Numbered from the stretch's first letter, positions 18,670 to 26,919 are shown. The stretch: 64,000 nt of DNA from Cyanobacterium sp. Dongsha4 (GCF_036345015.1 NZ_CP084098.1:4105326-4169325); one strand, 5' to 3'. The notes: a model not told the origin generated them from the sequence alone. A program made the numbers and translations.

Positions 18670-19187
18670 ACTTTTTTACCTCGCAAAATATTTGGTTAAT
18701 AATTTATGTTTCCTTACTTATTATTATAAACTATATTTGCTTATTAACTCATCAAAAAAAATCTTTTTATTTGTGAAAGATTATATTTATTTAACAGAAA
18801 AAATGCTGAAATTAATAAGTCTGTTATATTTTTTTACATATTATTTCTCTGTAGTAAAAATTCTCTTTATTCTGTTGAAATAGTTGCTATAGGATAGTTT
18901 ATCTTGATTCAGATCTCTGACGGTTATATTTTTCTCTTATATTATTCAATTATTCTTAACAAGAATAAAAAATATAATATGTTTTTTTCTATACAATTTT
19001 CTAGGTTCAATTACAAATTAATAACAGCTAAGTAACTATATTTCTTTAATATTTTTTTAGATTATTGCTAAAACTTTATAAAAGTTAATATTTTTTCAAT
19101 ATTGTAAATTTTTCTCAATATTTTCTCATTTTTTATCTTTTCATTGATTAATAGATTCGGAGAGTATAAACAAGGGGCTTAAACCCC
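18670..19187. other. AT-rich gene-free stretch upstream of pflB
   Basis: About 520 bp of strongly A+T-rich DNA. A short open frame at 18692-18883 is low-complexity (Phe/Leu/Tyr/Lys) and not credible. Near the right end, GGGGCTTAAACCCC (19174-19187) is a small inverted repeat similar to the hairpin after prk. Otherwise I see nothing beyond the likely pflB promoter region. Confidence 0.5.
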
Positions 19188-19197
19188 CTGCCTACAC

Positions 19198-19576
19198 CAG
19201 GGCTGTTTCATTCTAAAATTTTTTGGTTAAGGCAGGAAATATCTGAGTTCGGAGTTCGGAGTTCGGAGTTAAAAGTAATAATTATTGACAAAAAAGCTGA
19301 ATAAATTGATTTTAAATGAGTTTTTCCTAAATTTAATAATTTTTTATTCCAAAATTGGCTCGATGATAACTCGAGGGCGCTTTATTTTTCGATACTTTTT
19401 TCATCGAACTCAGGTAGGGAATAGGCACTCTTGCAATAGTTTTTAATGGTTTATGGTTATAAATTGATAATCTCAACATTTTTAACTACTTCTTAATCCT
19501 CAAAGCTCTAAAACCCTATATTCTTTTACTGGCAATAGTTTTAGCGTTTTTGTATTTCTACTTTGAAACAGCCCTG
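19198..19576. mobile_element. MITE-like element, 379 bp, with terminal inverted repeats and target duplication
   Basis: The ends are perfect 13-bp inverted repeats, CAGGGCTGTTTCA at 19198-19210 and its complement at 19564-19576. Immediately outside is a direct repeat, CTGCCTACAC at 19188-19197 and again at 19577-19586, as expected for a target-site duplication of 10 bp. There is no transposase frame inside; the interior carries three-and-a-half GAGTTCG heptamers (19245-19270) and AT-rich DNA. A 10-12 bp duplication fits IS4-family transposition (known of that family), so this is probably a non-autonomous derivative mobilised in trans (inference). Confidence 0.8.
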
Positions 19577-19685
19577 CTGCCTACACCACTAACCAATCAG
19601 CAAAGATGGAGTTAAGTTGTCATTTTGATCAAAATAAACCTCTTGCCAAATGGAAATTAAAATCAACTTTGGGCATTGTTAGAGT

Positions 19686-19765
19686 GAGAGTTTGCACCCC
19701 CGGCTCTTACACTGCCTTCGGTCGTGAACGGGGTTTTTAATTCTTAATTCTTAATTATCAACTAT
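19686..19765. repeat. dispersed intergenic repeat, copy A
   Basis: About 80 bp, beginning GAGAGTTTGCACC and containing GTCGTGAACGGGGTTTTTAA, recurs at 26805-26876 with only a few differences and a short deletion. Neither copy lies in a gene. Both are followed by pyrimidine-rich TTTGCCC words. Confidence 0.8.
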
Positions 19766-19819
19766 TTAACTTTACCTTTTGCCCTTTGCCTTTTGCCCCT
19801 TGCCCCTTGAGCTTTTCGC

Positions 19820-19856
19820 CATCACTGATAGATGAAAATTTATCCCGAACTCAGGT
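19820..19856. repeat. dispersed repeat ending in GAACTCAGGT, copy A
   Basis: A run containing GATAGATGAAAATTTAT and ending GAACTCAGGT is shared with 46722-46756 and, more loosely and inverted, with 63021-63052. It lies downstream of the minus-strand DUF2214 gene. Confidence 0.7.
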
Positions 19857-19873
19857 AATATTAATAGTCAGGT

Positions 19874-20338
19874 TTAAGAAAACCATTCTGAGCCGATTCC
19901 CCTTGCCATCATGGAAGCCATTAAGGGAATTAAAGTAAATCCTACTAACTCAAAGGCAATAATTCCTTTTAATATTTTATATTTGTTAAGACTTATTTCG
20001 GGGGCTTTATCTTCTAGTAAAGATTTAACCCAAAGGATAAAAGAGATGGTGGGGTATAAAGATACTGTACCAACAATGAAATAAAGGGCTATTTTTGCCC
20101 AAAATACGGGTTGGTGCATATAGTAAGCGGTATCTTTCGCAAAATATAAAACTCTTAAGATTCCAGTGATTAAGATGACTACTGCGGCCGCACCATAGGC
20201 ACTGTCTGCCCAAACTATACGCCATGCTTCTTTCGTGGTTAATTTTTCTTTGAGGGTCAAAAATTCGATCGCCAAGGATGCAAAAATAACTCCGATACTT
20301 AAATAGTGAAAATAGGCTGTAATGGCACTAGCCCACAT
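19874..20338 (-). CDS. DUF2214 family membrane protein
   Basis: 154 aa with about four hydrophobic segments (near residues 5-25, 47-68, 80-103 and 124-146), so an integral inner- or thylakoid-membrane protein. The pattern MWASAITAYFHYLSIGVIFASL and WADSAYGAAAVVILITGILRV matches the DUF2214 family, whose function is unknown. A strong AAGGAG ribosome-binding site precedes the ATG. It follows cbiT on the same strand with an 83-bp gap; there is no functional link to cobalamin that I can see. Confidence 0.85.
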   Translation of the reverse strand: MWASAITAYFHYLSIGVIFASLAIEFLTLKEKLTTKEAWRIVWADSAYGAAAVVILITGILRVLYFAKDTAYYMHQPVFWAKIALYFIVGTVSLYPTISFILWVKSLLEDKAPEISLNKYKILKGIIAFELVGFTLIPLMASMMARGIGSEWFS

Positions 20339-20421
20339 AATTAACTCCTTATTAATGATTTACAAGAATAACAGTTTTAATTTTATCCCAGTATCGTTGT
20401 CCTTTTTTATGTTTGTTAGGA

Positions 20422-21012
20422 CTAACTAATCTTTTCTCCACTGAGAATAAAAATAGGTGCGATCGCAGCAAAAACTTGACTTAATCCTCTTTTTTCTAAT
20501 CTATTAATAGAAGATTGAACTACCTCAATATTACAAGCCCTTAATTCGGCTAATCCCTCAGAAATTTGATAAAGGTTTTCTAAATTACTCGCCGTTGCCA
20601 CTAATCTTCCTGCTTCAGGTAAATAGCCCCAACAAGAAGTTAAAATATTTTTGATTGATTTGCCACCACCAATACAGATGCGATCGGGTTTTTTTGGTAA
20701 GGTATCGAAACAATCTGGAGCATTTCCTTCCACTACTTCCACATTTTCTACCTCAAAACGCCGACAATTTTGCCGTATTAAACCTGCTACTTCTGGGTCT
20801 CTTTCTATGGCGATAATTTTTGTATTTGGGCATAACAAGCCTATTTCAATGGAAATTGTCCCCGTACCTGCACCTATATCCCAAATAACTGATTTTTCTT
20901 CTAATCTTAACCCAGATAAAATTAGTAATCTTACCTCTCTTTTTGTCATAGGAATACCGGGGAGGCGATCGAATAATTCATCTGGAATACCGGGAGTTTT
21001 ATATTGCCACAT
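20422..21012 (-). CDS. cbiT: cobalt-precorrin-6Y C15-methyltransferase (decarboxylating), CbiT
   Basis: 196 aa. It opens with GIPDELFDRLPGIPMTKREVR, the CbiT signature, and has the SAM-binding motif WDIGAGTGTISIEIGLL near residue 45 and an acidic IAIERD. CbiT methylates C15 and decarboxylates the C12 acetate in corrin synthesis. The length corresponds to CbiT alone, so CbiE must be a separate gene elsewhere. Other corrin genes in this window (cobO at 33 kb, cbiA at 39 kb) are unlinked. Confidence 0.93.
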   Translation of the reverse strand: MWQYKTPGIPDELFDRLPGIPMTKREVRLLILSGLRLEEKSVIWDIGAGTGTISIEIGLLCPNTKIIAIERDPEVAGLIRQNCRRFEVENVEVVEGNAPDCFDTLPKKPDRICIGGGKSIKNILTSCWGYLPEAGRLVATASNLENLYQISEGLAELRACNIEVVQSSINRLEKRGLSQVFAAIAPIFILSGEKIS

Positions 21013-21185
21013 ATTGTTGAATAACCTCAGTTCGACATTAGTAATTGTGGATTTGCTTAGGTTTTAGGCTGTAGTTTAGGCAGAGCAAAGAGGAAATAAG
21101 TAAGGACAAAAGAGGATGGGGAGAGAGGGAGACGAGTTTAGAGTAGAGGGAGAAATAAATTCTTAAGGAGTAACTGTTTCAACCT

Positions 21186-21506
21186 TTATCTTTTCGACTT
21201 TTGTGTCCAAACACCAGAAATAAGAATAAAGCACATCAGAAAATAGATAGTTGTTACAACTCCATTTAAGTATAGTAAACGCACCGCCCAAATATCAGAA
21301 GTGATATTGCCTCCGACCCATAAACTACCATAAACCATCAGCCAAACTAATCCCCACCTTAAAGATAAACGAGCGGTTTTTCTTTCTTTCTGCTCTAAAT
21401 TAGATTTATAGTTTAAATTGACTAAAGACCAAATAGGTCCCAATAATGGCATTAGATAAAGAGATAGTTGAAATTTGTCTAATTTATCTTGAGGATCTTC
21501 TTTCAT
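21186..21506 (-). CDS. small membrane protein of unknown function
   Basis: 106 aa, ATG start. Two or three hydrophobic segments (residues about 14-30, 50-66 and 77-97) with a short charged loop LEQKERKTARLSLRWG between. No family is recognised with confidence. It lies between smpB and cbiT on the same strand but with gaps of 76 and 173 bp, so operon membership is uncertain. Confidence 0.75.
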   Translation of the reverse strand: MKEDPQDKLDKFQLSLYLMPLLGPIWSLVNLNYKSNLEQKERKTARLSLRWGLVWLMVYGSLWVGGNITSDIWAVRLLYLNGVVTTIYFLMCFILISGVWTQKSKR

Positions 21507-21582
21507 AGATTAGTTAAAATGATGGAATCTATAGGGTTAAGGGGAAACATCAAGATTGAAAACAAAATTTAAACAGGAATAT

Positions 21583-22041
21583 CTAAAATCTTTTCAATGC
21601 CCTTTGCATTTCTCTTTGATCTTCCCTACGTTTAATGGTTTCTCTTTTATCATGAAGTTTTTTCCCTTTACCTAGCCCTAAACTAACTTTAACCCATTCT
21701 CCTCTTAAATACATCTTTAACGGAACTAAAGTTAAACCTTTCTCCTGTAATGCACCAATTAGCTTATTAATTTCTTTTTTGTGTAATAATAATTTGCGAT
21801 CGCGCTTTGGTTCATGATTAAAGTATTTACCAGTGGTATCATAAGGGGAAATATGCACATTAGTTAACCATGCCTCCCCATTGCGAATTAAAGCATAACC
21901 ATCTCTCAAATTGACTCTTCCCGCTCTAATAGACTTAACTTCCGTACCCACTAATTGAACCCCAGCCTCATAAGTCTCTAAAATCTCATATAAATATCTT
22001 GCCTGACGATTATCACTAATTATCTTCACTTTGTCACTCAT
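21583..22041 (-). CDS. smpB: SsrA-binding protein SmpB
   Basis: 152 aa, standard SmpB length. Conserved blocks are DNRQARYLYEILETYEAGVQL, GTEVKSIRAG, VNLRDGYALI and the basic tail KKLHDKRETIKRREDQREM that enters the ribosomal mRNA channel. SmpB binds tmRNA and delivers it to stalled ribosomes for trans-translation. A GAAGG ribosome-binding site precedes the ATG. I saw no tmRNA gene in the window. Confidence 0.97.
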   Translation of the reverse strand: MSDKVKIISDNRQARYLYEILETYEAGVQLVGTEVKSIRAGRVNLRDGYALIRNGEAWLTNVHISPYDTTGKYFNHEPKRDRKLLLHKKEINKLIGALQEKGLTLVPLKMYLRGEWVKVSLGLGKGKKLHDKRETIKRREDQREMQRALKRF

Positions 22042-22226
22042 TTAATAACCTTCTATCACATCTTTTTATCGACAATCCTTTCATTCTAACAAAATTGGCA
22101 AAACCTTGAACCTAGAACCAATTGCAATATTAAGTGTAATAGGGAGATAAAGTTTTATCATTCTGGGTTTTGCTACACAGCACACACTCGACGATAGAGG
22201 CTTTCCTTAGTAGTTTTAATACATAT

Positions 22227-22709
22227 TTATTCATCTAATACGCCAAAGGGTTTAGCATCAGAAGTATCATAAATCTCCACTGAATCTCCACGACGGAGCA
22301 TCCGTTTTTTCAGATGTGGAAACTCCGCAACTTCTACTTCCAAATTTTCTCCCCCCACTAAATACACTAAATCTTCATCCCCTATATTTCTGAGATGATG
22401 AGCGACAGAAGGAGTAGGGAATCCCATAAAATCTCCTGAACCCACTTCAAATTCCTCGCCGTCAATTTCTGCAATACCCCTACCTGATAAAATATAAATC
22501 CATTCTTCCTCCCGATAGTGGGAATGATAAACAAAAGACTCCTTACCGGGGGCAATCCTCGCAAAATTAACTCCAGTACGCTTTAATCCAACTGTACGTC
22601 CAAGATAGACTCCAGAGATTTCAGATTTTGAGTTCCAAGGGTGAGAAAAAGTTTGGATACTGTCTGCAATTTCTTTTGCCCGTAAAATAAAAGTTTTTTT
22701 GCCTTCCAT
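22227..22709 (-). CDS. cupin-domain protein
   Basis: 160 aa. A single cupin fold spans residues about 50-130: metal motif 1 near HSHYREEEWIYILSGRGIAEIDG and motif 2 near GDFMGFPTPSVAHHLRN, giving His/His/Glu and a later His as likely metal ligands. Cupins of this size include small dioxygenases, isomerases and sugar-binding regulators; nothing here fixes the substrate. No partner genes adjacent. Confidence 0.88.
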   Translation of the reverse strand: MEGKKTFILRAKEIADSIQTFSHPWNSKSEISGVYLGRTVGLKRTGVNFARIAPGKESFVYHSHYREEEWIYILSGRGIAEIDGEEFEVGSGDFMGFPTPSVAHHLRNIGDEDLVYLVGGENLEVEVAEFPHLKKRMLRRGDSVEIYDTSDAKPFGVLDE

Positions 22710-22801
22710 AGTGTTCTAAGGTTTTTGACTTTTGTTTTTTAATTTAATAGTAAGCATCAACTCATAACTTGACAACTAAGACCACTTTAACATCAGCTTA
22801 A

Positions 22802-22921
22802 TTCAGCAATGCCAGTATTCAAGAGTTTGGAGATGCCCGACACAAAAAATCTGTAGAAGATGCTCATGCCAAAATCCCAAAACTTGTACGAAAGTTAAAA
22901 AAAGTCGGAGATAAAGAATAA
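22802..22921 (+). other. possible gene remnant encoding about 39 residues
   Basis: In a gap between two minus-strand genes, one plus frame reads SIQEFGDARHKKSVEDAH, then AKIPKLVRKLKKVGDKE and a stop at 22919-22921. It begins right after a stop codon and has no start codon, yet its composition is protein-like (charged, amphipathic) rather than AT-rich noise. It may be the decayed 3' end of a lost gene. The family is not recognised. Confidence 0.3.
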
Positions 22922-23007
22922 AAATACTAGCAAAAAAGATAATTGACCTCATTTTTGATTTTTATGTAGAGCAGTCTAGCAAGAAGCAGAAATACCAAAT
23001 TTTTCTG

Positions 23008-23343
23008 TTAACTATTTTTTGCTCTATTATTAGGGGTAATATGTTCTAATTTACCATCTCCATAAGAGTGCTGAACTTCAGAAATAACAACATGAAATCC
23101 TTTATACCATTTAGTGTATTGACGTTTAGCTTCAATGTGTTTTGGATGTCTGGAAAATTCTTTGAGTGCGTCCATATTTTCCCAATAATATATAGCATTC
23201 TTTCTTTTTCCATCAACAGACTCCCATGATTCTCTTCCTAGAAAGCCATTCACTGATGCGGCCGCTTCATGTATTTGATTGTCCAAAAAATAAAACTGTT
23301 CATCATATTCTCCGGGTTCAAAAATAAATGCACTTGAATACAT
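23008..23343 (-). CDS. antibiotic biosynthesis monooxygenase (ABM)-like small protein
   Basis: 111 aa, ATG start. The pattern SSAFIFEPGEYDEQFYFLDNQI, GFLGRESWESVDGKRKNAIYYWENMDAL, and LKEFSRHPKHIEAKRQYTKWYKGFHVVISEV fits the dimeric alpha/beta-barrel ABM fold, here with the Trp-His-Lys region typical of the group. These proteins include cofactor-free monooxygenases and haem-degrading enzymes; the actual reaction is unknown. Stands alone. Confidence 0.8.
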   Translation of the reverse strand: MYSSAFIFEPGEYDEQFYFLDNQIHEAAASVNGFLGRESWESVDGKRKNAIYYWENMDALKEFSRHPKHIEAKRQYTKWYKGFHVVISEVQHSYGDGKLEHITPNNRAKNS

Positions 23344-23699
23344 GACTTTATCTTTTGCTTTAACTATTAAACCATAATTTTATCTCAAGATAGTTGAGTT
23401 ATTATTTTAATCATCTTAGGTGCGATCGAGCATTGACTAAGTTTGTTGTTTATTTTGTTTTTGTATCAAAAGTAGTAGGATTATGTACTTTGTGCAAGAT
23501 AGCACAAGATCAGATATGTTATGATACATCAAATTATTATGATTGTGTACTACTGTCTCCTTATAATTTTCATTTCTTTATCGGTAAGCCCGTATATAAT
23601 GAGCTACCCTATTATCAATAATCTGCTTTCCACTGCTCTACGTATTGAATAAGAGATAAAACGAATTTGCCCTAAGCTCCATGACATATCCTAAATAAA
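23344..23699. other. intergenic stretch between the ABM-like gene and crtD
   Basis: No supported gene. A 75-codon open frame (23394-23621, plus strand) starts at a TTG, crosses a HIP1-like GCGATCGAG site and has no recognisable protein features. The region should contain the divergent promoters of the two flanking genes. Confidence 0.45.
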
Positions 23700-23740
23700 T
23701 TAAGTTATGTTAAGATTTGTTAAGTAAGGGTATATTCGAA
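23700..23740 (+). promoter_or_regulatory. three TTAAG direct repeats at exact 10-bp spacing upstream of crtD
   Basis: TTAAG begins at 23700, 23710 and 23720 (TTAAGTTATG, TTAAGATTTG, TTAAGTAAGG), one helical turn apart, ending 28 bp before the crtD ATG; TATATTC at 23731-23737 could serve as a -10 box. In-phase repeats of this kind are typical binding sites for OmpR/PhoB-type response regulators. On the opposite strand they read CTTAAC/CTTAA, similar to but not the same as the cyanobacterial Pho box. Confidence 0.5.
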
Positions 23741-23751
23741 TAAACTCAACT

Positions 23752-25248
23752 ATGGGGCATAAAGAGAAAGTTATTGTTGTCGGTGCAGGAATTGGAGGAT
23801 TAACCGCAGGTGCATTACTAGCTCGTTATGGTTATGACGTAACTATTTATGATCAAGCCATTGTTTCTGGTGGTTGTGCCTCTACTTTTAAGCGTAAAGG
23901 TTTTATCTTTGATGTGGGGGCGACTCAAGTAGCGGGTTTAGAAGCAGGGGGAATTCATCATCGAGTGTTTCAAGAGTTGGGAGTAGATTTACCCTTCGCT
24001 ACAAATTGCGATCCTGCCTGTGCTGTTTTTTTACCCCAAGAGAAACAACCGATTATGGTATGGAGAAATCAGGAGAAGTGGAAGATGGAAAGAGAAGGGC
24101 ATTTTCCTGATAGTGGAAGATTTTGGGAGTTAATGAGAATTTTGTTTGAAGCTAGTTGGCGTTTTCAAGCCCGTGATCCTATTTTACCTCCTCGCAGTCT
24201 CTGGGATTTAGCTCAATTATTACAAGCGATAAGATTAGATACTTTTATCACTGCACCTTTTACTTTTATGACGGTAGCTGATGCTTTAAGATTACTGGGT
24301 TTAGCCCATGATAAAAGGTTAAAAACTTTCCTTGATATGCAGTTAAAGTTATATTCTCAAGTGGATACAGAGGAAACGGCTTTATTGTATGCGGCTACTG
24401 CTTTATCTGTTTCTCAAGAGCCTCAAGGATTATACCATCTTCAGGGTAGTATGCAAGTGTTGTGCGATCGCCTCGAAGAAGGTTTAAATAAACATGGCGG
24501 AAAACTGCTAATGAGGCACAAAGTGGATAAAATTCATACGGAAAGAGGTAAAGCGGTGGGAATAAGGGTAAAAAATCTCAAGACTGGGGAAATAAAAGAA
24601 GAAAAAGCAGATTATGTCATCGGTAATGTCACAGTAAATAACTTAGTAACAATGACAGAAAATATTTCCCGTGGTTATGCCCAAAGGGTGAAAAAATTAC
24701 CTCCTGCATCTGGTGCTTTTGTGGTGTATTTGGGAGTTGATGAGTCCGCCATTCCTTCTAATTGCCCTCCCCATTTACAGTTTTTATATGATTATGAAGG
24801 GGAAATCGGGGAAATTAATTCTTTGTTTGTCTCTGTCAGTAAACCCGGAGATGGTAGAGCCCCTGAAGGCAAAGCAACCATTATCGCTTCTTCTTTTACC
24901 GATGTTAATCGTTGGTGGAATATTTCTCAAGCAGAATATCAAGCTCTCAAACTTAATTATACTCAAGATGCGATCGCACGTTTGGCAGAATATTTTAATC
25001 TTACTCCCGAAACCATTATTCATCAAGAAAGTGCAACTCCCGTAACTTTTGCTAATTATACAGCTAGAGAAAAAGGAATTGTTGGCGGAATTGGTCAAAG
25101 AATCAATACTTTTGGCCCCTTTGGCTTTGCTAATCGCACCCCTATTAAAAACCTTTGGTTAGTAGGAGACTCAACCCATCCGGGAGAAGGCACAGCAGGA
25201 GTTAGTTATTCGGCTCTAACGGTAGTTAAATCAATTATGAAATTTTAA
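23752..25248 (+). CDS. crtD: C-3',4' desaturase CrtD (carotenoid FAD oxidoreductase)
   Basis: 498 aa. FAD-binding Rossmann motif VVGAGIGGLTAGALLARYG at residues 9-27 and the C-terminal dinucleotide motif NLWLVGDSTHPGEGTAGVSYSAL near 465-490 mark the carotenoid desaturase/isomerase family. The SGGCASTFKRKGFIFDVGATQ segment and overall length match cyanobacterial CrtD, which desaturates the 3',4' bond of monocyclic carotenoids on the way to myxoxanthophyll glycosides. CrtO- or CrtH-type relatives are alternatives, but CrtD fits best. A set of 10-bp-spaced repeats lies just upstream and may control it. Confidence 0.85.
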   Translation: MGHKEKVIVVGAGIGGLTAGALLARYGYDVTIYDQAIVSGGCASTFKRKGFIFDVGATQVAGLEAGGIHHRVFQELGVDLPFATNCDPACAVFLPQEKQPIMVWRNQEKWKMEREGHFPDSGRFWELMRILFEASWRFQARDPILPPRSLWDLAQLLQAIRLDTFITAPFTFMTVADALRLLGLAHDKRLKTFLDMQLKLYSQVDTEETALLYAATALSVSQEPQGLYHLQGSMQVLCDRLEEGLNKHGGKLLMRHKVDKIHTERGKAVGIRVKNLKTGEIKEEKADYVIGNVTVNNLVTMTENISRGYAQRVKKLPPASGAFVVYLGVDESAIPSNCPPHLQFLYDYEGEIGEINSLFVSVSKPGDGRAPEGKATIIASSFTDVNRWWNISQAEYQALKLNYTQDAIARLAEYFNLTPETIIHQESATPVTFANYTAREKGIVGGIGQRINTFGPFGFANRTPIKNLWLVGDSTHPGEGTAGVSYSALTVVKSIMKF

Positions 25249-25368
25249 GTATTTTATCTCAGTTATTTAGCAAGAATAATTGATTATTTCAAGATTCTTT
25301 ATTATTACTTAAAATCTACAAGACAAAAATTCCCCTAATCTCTTAACACCCCAAGATTTTAAACAACT

Positions 25369-25386
25369 TACTTTGAAACAGCCCTG
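25369..25386. repeat. solitary MITE end
   Basis: TACTTTGAAACAGCCCTG is identical over 18 bases to the right end (19559-19576) of the 379-bp MITE-like element. No matching left end is found within a kilobase, so it is either a fragment or an end captured next to the prk terminator. Confidence 0.7.
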
Positions 25387-25390
25387 CAAT

Positions 25391-25411
25391 AAAAAAGGGG
25401 GCTTAACCCCC
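25391..25411 (-). terminator. Rho-independent terminator of prk
   Basis: On the minus strand GGGGG-TTAAG-CCCCC is followed directly by TTTTTT, 30 bp after the prk stop codon: a short GC stem plus a T run, the best-formed intrinsic terminator in the window. Confidence 0.85.
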
Positions 25412-25440
25412 AATTAATCATCGAATTGTCAAAACATTGA

Positions 25441-26448
25441 TTAGACTTGAGCAACTTCTTCTTCTGTGGAGAAAGTAGCACTACCAGTTAACTTTTCGTA
25501 GGTTTCACGCATTTTTAAACCAACCAAAACTTGGAATAAACCAGTACCATTATTAGAACCGGGATAGTCTTTATGTTTTAATAGTAGTTCTGTCATTTCA
25601 CCGTAGTATTTAGTACCTGTTCTGCTTAAATGACTTTCAACATAAATAATTTCTTCGAGATTATCAAATTGACCATCAATCTCTAAAATAGAAACTTCAT
25701 TACCCATGTAGTTATCAGGACCATAATACATCTTCAATCCGGGATAAGCACAGGTTAATTTACGTCCGCAGGGGCGCCAATCAATGGTTGAACCTTCATC
25801 GAATAAATAAGTAGGCTCGAAGTGTTCAATACCTTCTTTTTCAATTAAACGTACTCGTAAAATCTTACCTTCTTTCTCTTCAATTAACTGAGTTGGTAAC
25901 ACCTGAATAACGATGTCTGCATATTGTTTTTGAGGTTCAATATAGGCAGTAAAGTCAGGTTTTCTAGCATTAATGGAAGCCAAAACATCTTCATAAGTAT
26001 GACCTCTTTCAGCCATATCACGCTGAATTTTCCATTGGATTTTAACTTCTTCACTGATGTCTAAATATACACCGAAGTCAACTAAATCTCTGACTCTCTC
26101 ATCATAGAAAGGATGTAAACCTTCAATTACAATTACCTTGTTAGGTTCAATTCTTTCGGGAGGATCAATTTCTCCAGTTTCATGATTATAAATAGGTTTA
26201 TCAATAGCTTGACCATTTTTTAAAGCGGCAATTTGTTCTGCCATAAGATCAAAGTTATTCGCTTTTGGATCAAGTGCAGTAACACCTGCTTCTTTTCTCC
26301 CTTTACGATCTAAACTATGGTAGTCGTCAAGACAGATAACGGTCATAAATTCTTTTCCGAATAAATCTTCTAAACGACGTAAAAAAGTGGATTTACCGCA
26401 ACCAGAGTCACCAGCAACTCCGATAATAACTACTCTATCTTGAGTCAT
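25441..26448 (-). CDS. prk: phosphoribulokinase
   Basis: 335 aa. P-loop GVAGDSGCGKST at residues 10-21. It phosphorylates ribulose 5-phosphate to the Rubisco substrate in the Calvin cycle. The light-regulation cysteines are present: Cys17 (inside the P-loop) and Cys39 as the N-terminal redox pair, and Cys227/Cys233 near the C-terminus, as needed for thioredoxin control and CP12/GAPDH complex formation (known for the family). An AAGAGGA ribosome-binding site precedes the ATG; a strong terminator follows. Confidence 0.98.
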   Translation of the reverse strand: MTQDRVVIIGVAGDSGCGKSTFLRRLEDLFGKEFMTVICLDDYHSLDRKGRKEAGVTALDPKANNFDLMAEQIAALKNGQAIDKPIYNHETGEIDPPERIEPNKVIVIEGLHPFYDERVRDLVDFGVYLDISEEVKIQWKIQRDMAERGHTYEDVLASINARKPDFTAYIEPQKQYADIVIQVLPTQLIEEKEGKILRVRLIEKEGIEHFEPTYLFDEGSTIDWRPCGRKLTCAYPGLKMYYGPDNYMGNEVSILEIDGQFDNLEEIIYVESHLSRTGTKYYGEMTELLLKHKDYPGSNNGTGLFQVLVGLKMRETYEKLTGSATFSTEEEVAQV

Positions 26449-26755
26449 ATTTTCCTCTTATATGTGAAACTAATTTTACTTATATCAGTAATCTTGCTAT
26501 TGTTTGTTATCTTATCAGTCAACTGCACACCTTACCATAGTTAATTAATTTAATTCCTATTTTCGACAACTCATAATTGATGGTGAATTGGTAGTTTTAG
26601 GCTAATTGATGTCTATGGCTACCCTGATTATTGATGAAGAGGGGGTGCAGGGTGCACCCGGAAATGAGAAATGAGGAATAACTATATTATTAATTATTCC
26701 TTGTAATTTTGTCAATGAGTAGGGTGTTTGGGGCAGGGTAGGGAAGACGAGAGTT

Positions 26756-26787
26756 CGCTGCGCTCGTTCCGCAAAGCGGTACGGGGT
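26756..26787. repeat. GC-rich palindromic repeat fragment
   Basis: CGCTGCGCTCGTTCCGCAAA followed by GCGGTACGGGG stands out from the AT-rich surroundings and contains CCGC-AAA-GCGG. It resembles palindromic repeats that are scattered through many cyanobacterial genomes (recollection, not tested here). Confidence 0.45.
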
Positions 26788-26804
26788 TCGGGGTTCTGAG
26801 TTCG

Positions 26805-26876
26805 GAGAGTTTGCACCGAAGGCTCTTACACTCCCTTCAGTCGTGAACGGGGTTTTTAATTCTTAATTATCAACTA
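26805..26876. repeat. dispersed intergenic repeat, copy B
   Basis: Second copy of the repeat at 19686-19765. It shares GAGAGTTTGCACC, GGCTCTTACACT and GTCGTGAACGGGGTTTTTAA; it lacks one TTCTTAA unit present in copy A. Confidence 0.8.
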
Positions 26877-26919
26877 TCTACCTTTGCCCCTTGCCCTTTT
26901 AACTTTGCCCTTTTATCGT

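Larger units (their letters stand above)
26449..26919. other. intergenic stretch upstream of prk, repeat-rich
   Basis: 470 bp without a supported gene. The half next to prk is AT-rich and should carry its promoter. The other half is built of dispersed repeats: a GC-rich palindrome-like piece at 26756-26787, a CTGAGTTC motif at 26796-26803, the 72-bp repeat shared with 19686-19765, and TTTGCCC words. A 22-codon frame near 26610-26675 is not credible. Confidence 0.55.

Noticed and set aside
18692-18883. 63-codon frame upstream of pflB
   Set aside because: Low-complexity Phe/Leu/Tyr/Lys translation from very AT-rich DNA; no start signal.
19245-19270. GAGTTCG heptamer array considered as a CRISPR or tandem-repeat gene
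   Set aside because: Units are 7 bp without spacers; CRISPR repeats are 23-50 bp with unique spacers and no cas genes are in the window.
21507-22226. tmRNA gene near smpB
   Set aside because: No Ala-tRNA-like ends with GGGG...CCA-type pairing or a tag frame is visible around smpB.
23394-23621. 75-codon plus-strand open frame between the ABM-like gene and crtD
   Set aside because: TTG start, no ribosome-binding site, no recognisable motif and a composition typical of AT-rich noise.
26610-26675. 22-codon frame with an in-frame ATG upstream of prk
   Set aside because: Too short, no ribosome-binding site, and overlaps dispersed low-complexity repeats.
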